64,000 bases of DNA. Source: Vicugna pacos (lineage: Eukaryota > Chordata > Mammalia > Artiodactyla > Camelidae). Made by a program: the position numbers and the translations under genes. Shown one piece after another: positions 35,344-50,000 of the stretch. The stretch is from contig NW_027328870.1 of NCBI RefSeq assembly GCF_048564905.1, forward strand, positions 704,664 to 768,663, read 5' to 3'. Under the pieces are notes generated by a model. The model searched no databases, was not told where the DNA came from, and saw only the letters and a program-made list of their open reading frames with translations. Position 1 is the first letter of the stretch. Each line of letters opens with the position of its first letter.

Positions 35344-37195
35344 AACTGAAGTAAAATCAGTTTACAAAGTTGTGTCAATTTCTGGTGCACAGCATAATGT
35401 TTCTGTCATATATGTATTCATACATATATTTGTTTTCAAATTATTTTTCATTTTAGGTTGCTACAAAATACTGAATATACTTCCCTGTGCTATAGAGAAG
35501 AAGCTTGTTGCTTATCTATTATATATATAATAGTACATATATCTACAAACTCCTAATTTATTCATTCCCACCTCCTTTCACCTTAGTAACCATAAGTTTA
35601 CTTTCTATGTCTGTGAGTCTTTTTCTGCTTTGTAAAGAAGTTCATTTGTGTCTTTATTTTTAATTTATTTTAGATTCCACATATGAGTGATATCACATTT
35701 AATTTTTTTTTTCTTTCTGGCTTACTTCACTTAGAATGATAACCTCCAGGTCCATCCATATTGCTGCAAATGACATTCTTTTATTCTTTTTATGGCTGAG
35801 TAGTTTTCCATTCTATAAATATTCCACAGTTTCTTTATCCAGCCATCTGTCAATGGACACTTAGGCTTCTTCCATGTCTTGGCTACCTATATATAGTGCT
35901 GCTATGAACACTGGGGTGCATGTATCTTTTTGAATTAGAGTTATCTCCAGATATATGCCCAGGAGTGGGATTGCTGGATAATATTGTAACTTTATTTTTA
36001 GTTTTTGTTAAGGAATCTCCATACTGTTTTCCATAATAGCTGTACCAAACTACATTCTCACCAGCAGTGTGTGAAGGCTCCCTTTTCTCCACACTCTCTC
36101 TTGCGTTTATCATTCATGGACTTTTTAATGATTGCTTTTGGTAGTGTGACCATTTTAACAATATTAATTCCTCCAATCCAAGAACATGGGATATCTTTCT
36201 ATTTCTTTGAGTTATCTTTAATTCCCTTAATTAATGTTTTCTAGTTCTCCTGATAAAAATCATTCCCCTCCTTGGTCAGATTTATTCCTAAGAATTTTTT
36301 TAAATTGGATGAGATTTTAAAAGAGATTGTTTCTTTATTTTCCTTTTCTGATATTTCATTGTTAGTGTGAAGAAATGCAACTGACTTGTCTATGTTAATC
36401 TTGTATCCTGCTACCTTGCCAAATTTTTTATCAGCGTTATTAGTTTTAGTGTAGAGCCTTTAAGGTTTTCTATATGTTGTATCATGTAATCCACATTTAG
36501 TGACAATTTTACTTCTTCTCTTTGTATTTAGATTCCTTTTATTTCTTTTTCTTGTCTAATTGCTGTGGCCAGTACTTCCACTACTCTGTTGAATAAAAGT
36601 TATGAGAATGGGCATCTTTGTCTTGTTCCAGATTTTAGAGGGAAGGTTTTCACCTTTTCACTGTTGAGTATTATGCTGGCTGTGGGTTTGTTATAAATAG
36701 CTTTCATTATGTTGAGATATGTTCCTTCTATGACCACTTAGGTAAGAATTTTTATCTTAAATGATTTTTGAATTTTATCAAATGCTTTTTTTGCATATAT
36801 TGAGATGATCATGTGATTTTTGTCCTTTCTTTCGTTGATGTGGTGTATCACATTGTTTGATTTGTGTATATTGAACCATCCCTGTGATGAATCCAACTTG
36901 ATCATTGTATATGATCTATTTATGTGTCGTTGGAGTCTGCTAATATTTTGTGAGGGATTTTTGCATCTATGTTCATCAATGATATTGGCCTATAATTTTC
37001 TTTTTTGGTAGTATATTTACGTGGTTTTGATATTGGGGTGATGGTGTCTTTGTAGAATGAGTTTGGTAGTATTCCCTCCTCTTCAATCTTTTGGAAGAGT
37101 TTGCGAAGGATCAATAAGAGTTCTTCTTTGTATGTTTGGTAGAATTCCCCAGTGAAACCAAATGTAAATTTTCTTTGCATTCTTCATAGGATGTG
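35344..37195 (-). mobile_element. L1, 3' UTR and parts of ORF2
   Basis: Reverse-complement L1: 3' UTR ('CTGAAGTAAAATCAGTTTAC', 'TCCCTGTGCTATAGAGAAGA'), ORF2 C-terminus, then a jump at about 36.12 kb to a more upstream part of ORF2, and a reverse-transcriptase segment at 37180-36920 (minus ORF containing [20 protein letters not shown]). A large internal piece of ORF2 is missing, so it cannot retrotranspose. Confidence 0.88.
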
Positions 37196-37239
37196 TTAGA
37201 GCCTTTATGACTACCACTCTAAAGCAAATAGATATACTA

Positions 37240-38210
37240 ATGGGCTAACATAATTAAAAAACAGGGTAACCACAAATCAAAAGCAGGGTACACAGACCTA
37301 CGGTTGTTGCCAAACACATCCCCAATGTGCACCAAATCTCCACTCATTTGTCTTAGAGGCACAGTTCCACAAAGGCACCAGGAGAGCAAATCCACCACCT
37401 CTGCCTGGGACTGGAATGACAGTCTTGCCTGTGATGTTGCAGGGCCCGTGAGTAATGGTTCATGTTTCAGCCCCTCCTCTGCCCAGAAGACGAGCACCAG
37501 CAGTTGTACCGCTCCAGAGCATGCTGAGAAGATGGCTATGACTGAACCCCTCCTCTCTTCTCACAAGAATGCTCATCAACATTGGTGCAAAGCAACACCC
37601 TGTGCACTAGTAGAGATGGCATCTATGAAGGTTGCAATGCACCCCTCATCCCACATGCAATGGTGCTTTCTATGGAGGGACCCAGATTGATTTGCACTCT
37701 CTTCTAGCCACAGCCCGCACCACACTCCAGGCTCCTGAGGCTGCCTGTGTGCAGTCAACCCCAGTCCTCTCCCCAGGCTCATCCGTGTAAGCCTGAGTTC
37801 CAGCAGCCCAGCCCAGCCTGTCCCCACTGGCAAGCATCTTAGGCTAGGATTCAAAGTGACTCTCACTGCTGGTTTCTCTTAGTTCTTTCTGCTAAGCAGC
37901 TGCTGCTGCCTCCTCTGAACCTCTGAAGCTCCTGTTCTGTCCCTGTGGATCTCCTTGCTGGTGAGGAAGCTTCCCAGGGTGAGGGCACATTTCTTTCTAT
38001 GCTGATCTCTTTCTGTGAAGAATATCATGCACCAATTTCCTTTTTCTTTCTTCTTTTTTCCTCTACCTGGTTTTGTGGGGCTTTCCTTGTATTTCCAAAG
38101 TAATAGAAATTATGTCAAATTTCAGGAGTTATTCTGTGTGAATTGTTCTGTATTTGTATATAATTTTTGGTGTGTTCATGAGACAGGGTGGGCCTGTCAT
38201 CTTGTCAATC
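37240..38210 (-). mobile_element. Probable L1 5' UTR-like segment
   Basis: A relatively GC-rich block ('TCCACCACCTCTGCCTGGGA', 'CTGCTAAGCAGCTGCTGCTG', 'GGTGAGGAAGCTTCCCAGGG') ending 'TTTTTGGTGTGTTCATGAGA' and 'TGTCATCTTGTCAATCC', which resembles the reverse complement of an artiodactyl L1 5' UTR. If so, it is the 5' end of the element at 35344-37195, with ORF1 and most of ORF2 missing. The plus-strand 128-codon ORF at 37304-37690 is not considered a gene. Confidence 0.5.
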
Positions 38211-41200
38211 CCTTTTCTGGTTTCTAATTGCCATACATTTTCTTAACAAATAACACCAAGTGTAAGTGCATAGCAGTTATATGACTGTCCACTGCTGAGC
38301 TTCCCTAAAGAGTATTAAAGAATGTGAATGGATCTACACTTAAAAGTGCAAGTTTTCAATCTTTGATCTCAATTTTTCAAAGGCATTCCTTGCAGTTGAA
38401 GTCAGTGCTTGGCTGTGTGGCTGAAATGCGTGAATTCAGTCGGTGAGTTTATTGACGTTGAACAGCAGGAACTTGTAAATACAGACAGTTGAAATTGTCA
38501 GTTTACTGATAAACCCTTGCATGGGTAAGCAGTTGAAAGTCCCCTGCAGTCAGCCTTGCAGAGCAATCTCTAGTAAAACGGTAGAATTTCTTAACTTTTC
38601 TCCCCATTTTCTGCCCTAAAGAAGTCAAATACAATTCCTTGGTTTGACCCATTTTAATTATTCACAAGAAATACCATGCACAAAATTTTGCAAATGATGA
38701 TTTAAGATTAATATAAAATAAGGAGAAACAAAATATGAGGTCAAGCTATGGCCAAAGGTGCTATTTTAAATACCAAAATCTAAAATTTAATATGGAAATA
38801 TCCTATCTTTTGTTTCTAAGTTATTAAATGGAAATAATTCACCTTTTCCCACAGAAAAACCACATAACATTCAGATATGAAGATACAAATATGTCTATGT
38901 CCTTTTTAAGACTCAAATAAGCTGAATCATCTATAGAAGCAAGTACTGATATTGCCAAGTACTGCACTTCTTTCCATTAAGGCTTTTCAAAATTTGCTCA
39001 TGACAGGTAGCTGAAGTATATTTTAAGTTAGTGTGTTATTTTTTCTTTCTAATTTGTTGGTAGAGATTCCATATCCTTTCACTCATATCAATTTTTATTT
39101 AACATGCAAAATCATTGCAGGGGAATGAGCAAACTGCATAAATGATGGTCATTTATTTAGATGGCCAAACTCCCTTAGCCAAGCACTTCCCTTTAGCATA
39201 GTTTAATTTAGTATAGTTTAATTTTGTACTGAGAAACAAAGCTGACCTTATGCTTGTGTTTCAGAATTTGCATTTATGCAAGTTTAGTAAAACAGGAATA
39301 ATTCTATTTGTATTATATTATCACAACCTTTCAAAAGTGTATCTCAAAAAAGTAACTATTTTTATTATTAAGAGATATCCCAACAAGACGTCATAAAAAA
39401 TGACATGTAGAACAGACTGTGAAATAAATATTTTAAGGAACAATTAGGCCCTTTGTCCCATTCAATTTCTTGCTGATTAATTTTAACTACCATTAATTGA
39501 ATTTATCTTCAGCATGCTGAGTAAAAAATATCTTAAAATCAAATGTTTTGTATAGGAAATATTTTTTCTATTTCTACTGTTACAATGGTGAGATAAAGAG
39601 ACATTACATCCTGAGTTTTTGCTGGTGATTATCATAGTTACAGGAAAGTGGGTAAATGATAAAAATAAATAGTAGTAAATATTTGTTTAATCAGTCTATG
39701 TTTAAGTAACTTTTGTTGTCCAGATATAATAAAAAGTCAATAGTTTAAAGTACTGTTTCTTCCTTCATTATTTATGTGTTCACAGAAAGTTTATTTAATA
39801 TTCTTAAGCCTTGATGTTTTCACCTTGGGAAAAAAAAGCTAAAATAAATTCTGGGTACAATAGAACCAGTGTTGGAGAATTAAGGAAAGAATTTATTTTA
39901 GGGCCTGACATGTAACAATTTGACTACAAATCGTTCCTTCCTTACCTTCTTTTTCTCTTTAACTCCCTCTCATCTTCCTCTTTCCCTCTCTTCCCTACTT
40001 TCTTCTTCCTTCCTGAATTTAATAATCAGATTTACTAGCTAGCAGGACCATTTTACTACCTCTGTAGATCCAGTCATCCACAATTATAGCCATCTTATTC
40101 CACATTATATTAGTGTGATAAGCACACATATAGATTACTTTTATCAAATATGCAACTTATAGTTTTGATTTTAAGTTAATTAGCTATTTAATTCAGATTG
40201 TCCATCATTTCTTAGAAGTCACTGAGTATTCTTTCCAACACTTAAATGAGATATGTAACCAATGGAATTTTTTCAACAGAATAGTGAAATTGAATTTTAA
40301 CAGTGACATGCAATAGTTTTATGGATATTTATTGATAGAATTTTGTAAGATCTCTTCTGTAATGTATACAGTATTTACATTTTTCCACCTGTCAAAGAAC
40401 TCCAGGATTTGATAAGAGAGGTTCTAATGGATCATGTGTTAAAATGCATTGGTTGCTTGATCCTTATAAAAGCATGTTTAGTCATTGCTGTTTTTGGTAG
40501 TGGCTTTACCAAAAATTCTGACAAATTTAATTGTGATAGTTAACAAATAATTGATAGATTATGTGTTAACATATAACATAGAATGAATAATTGAATACAA
40601 AAAATTCAACATGACTACTTCTACTCTATTGAAGTGTTCATATTGACAACTACCATCTCCTTACACAATAGTTGCATTTAGTTAAATGTCTTGAAAAACA
40701 TTATTTGGAAAACTCAAGGTCGTCGGGAGCCAGAACCTTTAATGTGCAATTCATTTTCACAATTTATGGTTCTAAGAGAGTTGCTCCAAGTCAAGATGAG
40801 GGAATCTGTTAATCAAAATTGGCAGAGAGGTACAGAGAGGATTGCTTCCAGGTAGTTTTCTTTTTTCAAAGACACACAGGCATTGTGTGAACAAGACACT
40901 ACTGTTGTATTTGTTTTTGAGTTAAGATTTTATTGATGAATTCTGATCAAAATAATTTATACATTTTAAACTTGCACTGAATGAAGGGAAAATCTGCACA
41001 AGATGGATTGGTTAGATTGAACTTTGTATTCTCTTTTGACAAGTGTGTGTCCCTATACTTTTGCATATAGATCAAGAACAATATTTCAAGGTATTCTCAC
41101 CAACAGCAAGCAGATCTCCAATTTAGAGTGTCTTGTCTTGCTTTTAATTTGCGTTTAGAGTGTGCCTTATTCTAGTTGGGAAGTTGTAGTCTCACTTCTG

Positions 41201-41859
41201 TAAGTGGAATAGTGAAGCTGTTTATATATCTGAACTTGTTATATGTTGGTATCATTGTGTCTGTTGGGGACTGGGAAATAAATAAGCTTAATAAATTGAT
41301 TCAATTTTGAGTGTGTTTGAATTTAATGAAACCTAAATTGTACTGATTAATTCTCAACACTATAATTACAGGTTAATTTCAGATCACTGAATTGTTTTAC
41401 TTACATCAGGGCATCACAGATAGGCTAGAATGATATGTTGTAATATTTTGGATAGAGTTATTTTGGTTTTCACACTAATTGAAAGTTTTACCTCCATCTC
41501 TGCCAAGGACAAAGGGACAAGAATACAGTTGTTTAGAAAATGATACATTTGTAGACCATCTGATGTTTCCATAGAACTGCATGAGCATTTGCTTATAAGA
41601 AGGAATTATGCCCCTCTTTTTACTGTACAGATTAAAGACAAATCAGGAGAGAAAATATTAACACAGACAATGAGAGGGCAAAAGCAATATGATTTGTTAA
41701 TTACTACAGGAATGTAAAATAAAGGTGAAAAGGTACATCAGTGAAGGTTAACCTAAATCTTGAATTGTGAAACAAGCTATAACCATGTAATTAAGCTGAA
41801 CTATTTACAATTGTTCAAATGCTTTAAATTTTTTTAATCTCAAAATCTTTGCTCAGAAT
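38211..41859. other. AT-rich gene desert
   Basis: About 3.6 kb without any recognised gene, RNA or clear transposon. It is one of the cleaner single-copy-looking stretches of the window. Confidence 0.4.
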
Positions 41860-43145
41860 GTTCTTGCCTGTTTCCTATTAGCTTGTTATTTATTTTGAAG
41901 ATTTTTCAGAATTGCTCCATATTATCCTACTGTAACTCTCCTCTGAACTACCCTCAGTAGAGTTAAATGTTTCTTCCATTGTGCTCCCTTAGTAGCTAGT
42001 ACATACCTTTATCATATAACTATTCAGATACTTGTTTATCTCTTCAGCTTGACCTTAATCCCCTAGAAGTCAAAGCTTTGTTCTATTTTTTCCATATCTC
42101 CATTTCCTAGTGCATGCTCCCAGATTTTATTCCTCTACTCAAACCTTACTATTGAATCTATACTGGAAGTATCTTCTCTAGACACTCTTCGGGGAGCCTG
42201 ATTTTATGACTTATACTATCAGCCCAAGACATCTCTCATTATACCTCTAACTTCAATGTGATCACCTCCTCTGAAGTTTGACCTATACTCAGCTTTCCAC
42301 CTGACATCTCTGCTTTAGTGCCAGAAAAGGTGTCTCTAACACACTTTGCAAACTCATCTCATTCCTTCCATAAACTATGTCCCCTGTTTTGCTGCTTAAG
42401 CTCAGGTTTAGGGGTCATCCTTGATACTTCTGTATTCCTTAGTCCTCACATAAAAAATACCACCAATTCCTGATAATTATATTTCCAAAAAACACCTTCT
42501 TGATCTTCAACATCATGGCCACCACCCAGCATCTTCTAATATCTTTCTCTCCTTTTATTCACTGAATTTCAGTTGCACTGGACTCTGGTGTACTGAAGAC
42601 TGTGACTTTTACCCATCTCAGTATTTAAATGTGATGATATTCTATCAGAAAAACATGAATTTGAATTCTTGGGCATGGCTATATCCTTCTCTTCACTCAG
42701 CTCTCAGGTTGATTTACTTCTTTTAAGGACAATACTGGGCTACATATTCTATACAAGAATCTGCTACCCTGATTGTTTTCTTACAGAGAATTTGTCTCTT
42801 TCTTAGTGCTTAAAATCTCATTATTTTGTATTCAGGTCTGCCTTTATTATGTAATATTCATTTCCCCATTCTAATTTAAAAAACACGAAGATAGTAATCA
42901 TCTCACCATTATGTACCAAACATGTAGAACAAAGCCAAGCACATAAGAACACCATAAATATTTGTTAAAAAGATGAATACATAGATTGAGAAAGAATCAA
43001 GAGAAACACCATAATCAGAAGGATAGAGGATGCTATAATACAAGCTTCATGGAGGGAAGCATATTTTGTTTTAAACATTATATCCCTTTGTCTAAGGACA
43101 TCCTGATGTGTTATATGTATTCAATATTTGTTGAATAAATGTAAG
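41860..43145 (+). repeat. Cluster of L2 LINE fragments
   Basis: L2-like 3' regions in plus orientation at about 41.86-42.12, 42.16-42.98 and 43.03-43.15 kb. The last two end in 'CATAAATATTTGTTAAA' and 'TTCAATATTTGTTGAATAAA', the L2 3' signature. Ancient. Confidence 0.55.
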
Positions 43146-43619
43146 AATTTAGAAAGCAATGCTTAAAGCAGTTTTGAATGACAACATCAATGTCAGGATA
43201 TAGATTCAAGAAAAATAAAATTAAATTCTTCCACATGCATGAGACACTTCAGTTTTTACAAAATTTCTGCTAACTATATTCACTGCCTTATCAATCAGTG
43301 AATAAAAGGGGTAACAGCAGTTTTTTGTGTCACGGTATAAGATAATGTAATCAAGATAATGAAGAAGCAGAAACAACTTAAAATCAAGGAACACAGTAAT
43401 AAATGGACTAATTATCAAAATGACTTTCATGGAGAAGAAAAAATAACAAAAAGCACTCATTTTAAATTTTGATCTGTAAGTAACAAAAGCAAAAACAAGA
43501 ATTTAAAGAAAAAAATTAAGTATGCATTTAATGGTGTAAAACTTCTATTAATATTGGTTTTCTGTCATTTCATACAGTAGTTATCCAACATAAATTTGGA
43601 AAAGCCAAAAAACAGTTGT
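43146..43619. other. Non-genic stretch
   Basis: Nothing recognised. The minus-strand ORF at 43221-43460 is hydrophobic and without family features. Confidence 0.35.
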
Positions 43620-46600
43620 TGCATTACTGATTACAGACAAAAGTTTCTTTAAAACAAAGACCATAAAGAAAGAAAAGGAAGGACATTTTATAATGATTGA
43701 AAGAGTGATACAATATGAGGATAGCACAATCATTAATACTTATGCACCAAATAAAGGAGCACCTAAGTACATAAAATAATTACTAACAGATATAAAGGGG
43801 GAGTCATATTTGTAGATTTCAACACTGCATTAACATCACTAGATAGATCATCGAGACAGAAAATTAATTAGGCAACAGAAAAATTAAATAATACAATAGA
43901 AATTTTACACTTGGTGGATATTTTCAGAGCATTACAACCCCCAAAATAGGATATAAATTCTTTTCAAGTACACGAGGAACATTTTCCAGGATTCATGATG
44001 TACTTGGGCACAAAAGAAATCTCAGCAATTTTAAGAAGATAGAAATTACCTCAAGCAACTTTACTGACCACAATGCCATGAAGTAAGAAATCAACAACAG
44101 AGAAACAAAGGAGAACAAAGGAAAAAATGGGGATTAAACAATATGTTAGTAAAAACCCAATGGGTCAATGAAGATATCAAAGCTGAAATGAAAAAGTACC
44201 TTGAAACAAAAGAAAATGAAAGCAAAACCATACAAAATTTATGGGACACAGTAAAAGCAGTGCTGAGAGGGGAGTTTGTAGTGATACAGGCGTTCCTCAA
44301 AAATGGACATCCACAAATAAACAATTTAACCCACCAGCAGAATGAACTAGATAAAGAAGAACACACAACCTAAAAGGCAGCACAAGGAATGAAATCATCA
44401 ATAATGGGGAGGAAATAAAAAAAATAGAGATTAAAAACACCATAGGAAAAAGTCAACAAATCCAAAAGCTGGTTTTTCCAAAAAGTAAGTAAAATCGACA
44501 AACCTCTGTCCAAACTCAAAAAGAAGAACAGAGAGAGAGCACAAATTAGCAAAATAAGAAAGGAGAATGGAGAAATTACAACAAAAAATAGAAATATAGT
44601 ATATCATATGAGAATATTTTGAAGAGTATATGGAATCAAACTGTATAACCTAGAAGAGATGGACAAGTTTCTGGAAACATACTGTCCAGCAAGACAGAAT
44701 GAAGATGAAACTGACCACTTGAACAAACAGAGCACAAGAAATGAAATCAAAAGAGCAATATAAAACCTCCCAACAAATAACAGTCCAGCAGCGGATGGAT
44801 TCACAGCGGAATTCTACCAAACAAAAAAACTCATACCAGTCCTTCTCAAATTTTTCCAGAAGATTGAAAAGGAAGGAATACTCCCAAAGACATTCTATAA
44901 AGCCACAATCACCCTGATACCACAACCAGGCAAAGAAACAATCAAAAAAGAGGATTATAGGCCAATATCACTGATGAACACAGACGCCAAAATCCTCACC
45001 AAAATAGTAGCAAATACAACCCAAGAACACAGAAAAAAATATTATATATCATGACCAAGTGGGGATCATGCCAGGGACACAGGGGTGGTTTACTTAAGCA
45101 AATCAATGTAATACAGCACATCCACAAGAGAAAGAACCAAAACCACATGATCATCTCAATAGATGCAGGAAAAGCATTTGATAAAATTCAACACCCACGT
45201 ATGATAAGAACTCTCACCAAAGTGGGCATAGAGGGAATATATCTCAGCATCATGAAAGCTATAGATATCAAACCTACAGCCAGCATAGTATTCAAAGTTG
45301 AGAAAGTCAAATCCTTCCTACTAAAATTTTGGACAGTAAATGGATGCACACTATCACGACTCCTACTCAAGATAGTCTTGGAAGTCCTAGCCACAGCAAT
45401 CAAACAAGAGAGACAGGTAAAAGGGATGAAAATTGAAAAGGAAGAGATAAATGTCAAACTATATGCAGATAATATGTTACTATTTATAGAAAACCCTACA
45501 AGATCCAGAATGAATTTACTACAGCTGATCAAAGAATTCAGCAAGATAGCAGGTTACAAGATTAAGGTTCAGATATCAGTGGCATTTCTTAAAGCTAATG
45601 ATTCAGATAATACTATAGAGCTACAGTCAACATGACAGCACTGTATTGGTAGTTAAACATACATATAGGCCAATGGCACAGAATAGAGAGCCCAGAAATG
45701 AAACCGAAAATGGTGAATTAATCTTAGACAAAGGAGGCAAGAAATTACAATGGAAAAGAGATAGTCTCTTCAGCAACTGGTATTTGGAAAACTGGACAGC
45801 AGCATATAATTCAATGAAGCTAGAACACCATGCACAAAAATAAACTCAGAATGGATCAAAGACTTAAACATAAGGCAAAATACAATAAACCACCAAGAGG
45901 AAAATATAGGCAAAACGTTATCTGACAAAAGTCTCGAAAATTTTCTCATAGAAGAAATAAAAGCAAGAATAAACAAATGAGACCTCATGAAACTTACAAG
46001 CTTCTGCACAGTAAAGAAACCGGAAGTAAAACAGAAAGACAACCTACGGAATGGGAAAAAATTTGCATATGAAACCGTCAAAGAGTTGATCTCCAGATTA
46101 TATAAGCAGCTCATCCAACTGAAGAAGAGAAAATAAACAACCCAATGCAAAATTGGGCAGAAGACCTAAACAAGCAATTCTCCAAGGAAGGCAAACAAAT
46201 GATCAAAAAGCACAACAGAAAATGCTCCATATCACTTATTATCAAAGAAATGCAAATCAAAACTGCAATGAGGTATCACCTCACACCAGTCAGAATGGCC
46301 ATCACTGAAAAATCCACAAATGACAAATACTGCAGAGGCTTTGTAGAACAGGGTACCTTCCTTCATTGCTGGTGGCAATGCAGCTTGGTGCAGCAACTGT
46401 GCAAAACAGAATGGAGATCCCTTAAAAGCCTAGGAATAGACTTATCATATAACCCAAATCCCGCTCCTGGGCATAAATCCACAAAAAACCCTAATTCAGG
46501 ATGACACCTGCACACCAATGTTCATAGCCAGCACTATTTACAATAGCCAAGACATGGAAATACCCTAAATGTCCATCGAAAGTTGACTAGATAAAGAAGA

Positions 46601-47085
46601 GGTGGTATATTTATACAATGGAATAGTAGTCAGACTTATAAACTGACAACATAACGCCATTTTCAGCAACATGGGTGCTCCTGGAGAAAATCAGTCTACG
46701 TGAAGTAAGCCAGAAAGAGAAAGAAAAATACCATATGAGAATGCTCATTTGTGGAATCTAAAAACAAAACCAAACCAAACAAAAAAGGCAAAATACAAAA
46801 GAGAAATAGACTTACAGGCAGAGAATACAAAGTTTTGGTTGCCAAGTGGGTGTGGTGTGGGAATAGATAGGCTTGGAGTTCAAAATTGTAAGATTGATAA
46901 ACAGGATTGTACTGTATAGGACAGGGAAATATATAAAAGATCTTACGGCAGCTCACAAGGAAAGAAATGGGACAACAAATGTATATATGTTCATTGTAAA
47001 TAAATAATTGTGCTCTACAATGGAATTTGAGACAACTTTGCAAAATGATTAAAAGTCAATAAAAATGTTAAAAAAGAAAAATACA
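43620..47085 (+). mobile_element. L1, ORF2 and 3' UTR, 5'-truncated and rearranged
   Basis: Plus-strand ORF2 from the endonuclease region ('AAGACCATAAAGAAAGAAAA', 'CACAATCATTAATACTTATG') through reverse transcriptase to the 3' UTR ending AAGTCAATAAAAATGTTAAA. The ORF at 45051-45635 carries MIISIDAGKAFDKIQHPRM, while the catalytic YADD box reads YADN (YADNMLLF). A segment is missing near 45.63 kb, where the sequence skips to 'ACACATATAGGCCAATGGCA'-like text further downstream in ORF2. The many interrupted frames show it is inactive. Confidence 0.93.
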
Positions 47086-50000
47086 TGAACCTAAATATTA
47101 CAGGTGTAAATATATATTAGAGAGAAATACAACTATGCAAAAGAGTAGTAAAACCAAAAATTTTGTTTTTGTTTTCTTTTAAAGATAAGCAAAATCAAAA
47201 AACCTCAAGCCAGGTGCATCATGAAGAAAAAAGAGATGCTCCAAAGAAATAAAGTCAGAAATAAATGTGGAGAAATAACAATTGTTCCAACAGATATACA
47301 ATAAAGGGATTATTTTGTCAACACTTACATGCCAATAAACTGGACAACTTAGAAGAAATAGACAAATGTCTAGAAAGAGACAGGGATAAGAAGAAACAAA
47401 TAATTTGAACAAACTGTTTACTAGAAGAATGAAAGAATCTGCATTTAAAAAATCATTAAAAGTTAGTGCAGATTTAAACAGCTCCCGTGGAAAACTGTAC
47501 AAAAATTCAAAGCAGAACTTATGCTCTTCAAACTATTCAAAAACAGTGAAGATGTGGGAAACTCACAAATTAATTCTATGAAGCTTTCATCACCCTGATA
47601 GCAAAGCCAACAAACAAAGTACAGGCAAAGTGAATTTCAAGCCAATATCTTTGATTGATATAGATGTAAAAATTCTTAAAAATATTATTAGCAAGCTAAA
47701 TCCAGCAATACCTAAAATGAATTATACACCATGATCAACTTTAATTCATTGCAGGATCATAAGAGAGGTGGAACACACATGAAATCAATCAGTTTGATAC
47801 ATCACATTCACAACAGAAAAAGGGAAAGTGACGTGGTCATCCCAATAAATCCATAAAAACAGTTCAAAAACTTCAACTTTTCCTCATTGAAAAAGCAGCA
47901 ACAATAGCAACAACAAAAAACAACAGAAACAACAACAACAGAAACCTCTTACCAAAGTAGGATTCAGGAAATATATCTCAACATAACTAAAGTCATAAAT
48001 AACAGACACACAGACAACATAATATGCAAATGTGAATAACTGAAAGCCAAATTAAGGAATAAGACAAGGATGCCCACACTCACCATTTCTATTAAACACA
48101 GTATGGGAAGTCCTTGCAACAGTAATCAGAATAGAAATAAATTTATTCAAGTTGGATTGAATGAAGTAAAACTGTAATTATTTTAGATGACATAATAACC
48201 TATATAGAGAACCCTAAAGATTCTCCAACCCAAAACAAATAAAACTAATAAAGACACTTAGCAAAGTAGCATGATTCATGATTTATATACAAAAACTGTC
48301 ACATTTCTTTACACTAACAATTAAATATTCCATAATTTTAAAAACTTCATATGATATCAGGTCAAAAATGAAAAACCTATTAATAGGTTTGAATGAACCA
48401 AGATAATAATATCAATAGGACACTGATAAATAAATTTGAAGATGATGCAAAACATAGAAAGAAATCTCAAGGTCTCAGTTTAGAGGAAATAATATTGTTA
48501 AAATATACATAAAACAATGATATCCTCAAATATAAAGTGATTCATATCGAAATACATGATATATTCCACAGAAATTAGAAAAGTCCTAACATTTGTATGG
48601 AACAGCAAAAGTACCAGAACTTCAAAAGAAACAATGAGGAAATAGAAGAAAGTTGGAGTCACAACCCATAACCCTCCCAGATATCAGACTCTATTACAAA
48701 AAAAGTAATCAATACAGCACAATACTGGAAAATGAACAAACGTGTATATCACTGGAACAGAACACAGAGGCAGAAATAAAACATCACACCTATGGTCAAA
48801 TAAATTATGACAAAGGAAACAAAAATATACAATGCCTATAAGACAGTTTTCAGCAAGTGATTTTGAGAATGCTACACAGCTACATGTAAATCAATGAAAT
48901 TAGAACACTCCCTCACACTGTACAAAAATATACTCAAAATGTTTTAAATATCTGAATCTAATACATGACACAATAAAACTCCTGGAATCTAACATAGGCA
49001 AAACAAGACATAAATTGTAGCGAAATTTTCTTATGTCAATCTCCCAAGCTGAAAACAATAAAAGCAAAATAAACAAATAGGTCCTAATTAAACTTAAAAC
49101 CTTCTACATAGCAAAATAAACAGAATGAAAATATGAACTTCCAAATGGGAGAAAACATTAGGAAACAGTGCAATCAACAAGAGGCTAATTTCTAAAATAC
49201 ACAAATCGTTCATATAACTCCATTTCAAAAATCTACAAACAACTGAGCCAGAAAATGAGCAGAAGACAATTCCCTAAAGAAGACACACAGATGACAATCA
49301 GAAACATAAAAACATGCTCACATAGCTAATCATTATACAAATGCAAGACAAAAATTTAATAATGTTTTAACTCACACTAGTGAGAAGGGCTGTCATCAAA
49401 ATGTCTACAAATAATAAACACTGGGGAAGTTGTGGAGAAAAAGGGACTCTCCAACCCTGTTGGTGGGAATGAATATTGGTGCATCAACTTTGGAAACAGT
49501 ATGGAAGTTCCTTTAAATAATTAAAATAGACCTATCATATGACACAGCAATCCCACTCCTGGGTACATAAAGCATAAAACATGAAAACAAAGAATCCTAG
49601 GGTAAAATATAAGAAGTACACTCTGACATTGGACTTAAATTGATTCTACATGTCTCCTCTGGCAAGGGAATCAGAAGCAAAACTAACAAATTATGATTGT
49701 ATCACTCTAAATAGATTTACACTGCAGAAGAAATGATCAATAAAATGAAAAGTCAACCAACACATTGGGAGAATATATTTGAAAGTGATATTTTTCAATT
49801 AAGTGTTAATATCCAAATATATGGCAAACTCTTATCGCACAACAGTGACAAAAACCAATCTATTAAAAAAAGTCCATAGGAAGTGAATAGATATATCTGA
49901 ATCAATTATCTGTAGAAAACATACCGTTGGCTAAATGACACATGTAAATATGTTCATAGTTATAAATTATTAGGAAAGTCATAAACCAAAAATTAGACAA

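Noticed and set aside
37304-37690. 128-codon plus-strand ORF and overlapping 86- and 96-codon minus-strand ORFs
   Set aside because: They lie in a GC-richer retroelement segment resembling L1 5' UTR; no known protein family.
45188-46150. Minus-strand ORFs of 118 and 126 codons
   Set aside because: Antisense shadows of the plus-strand L1 ORF2.
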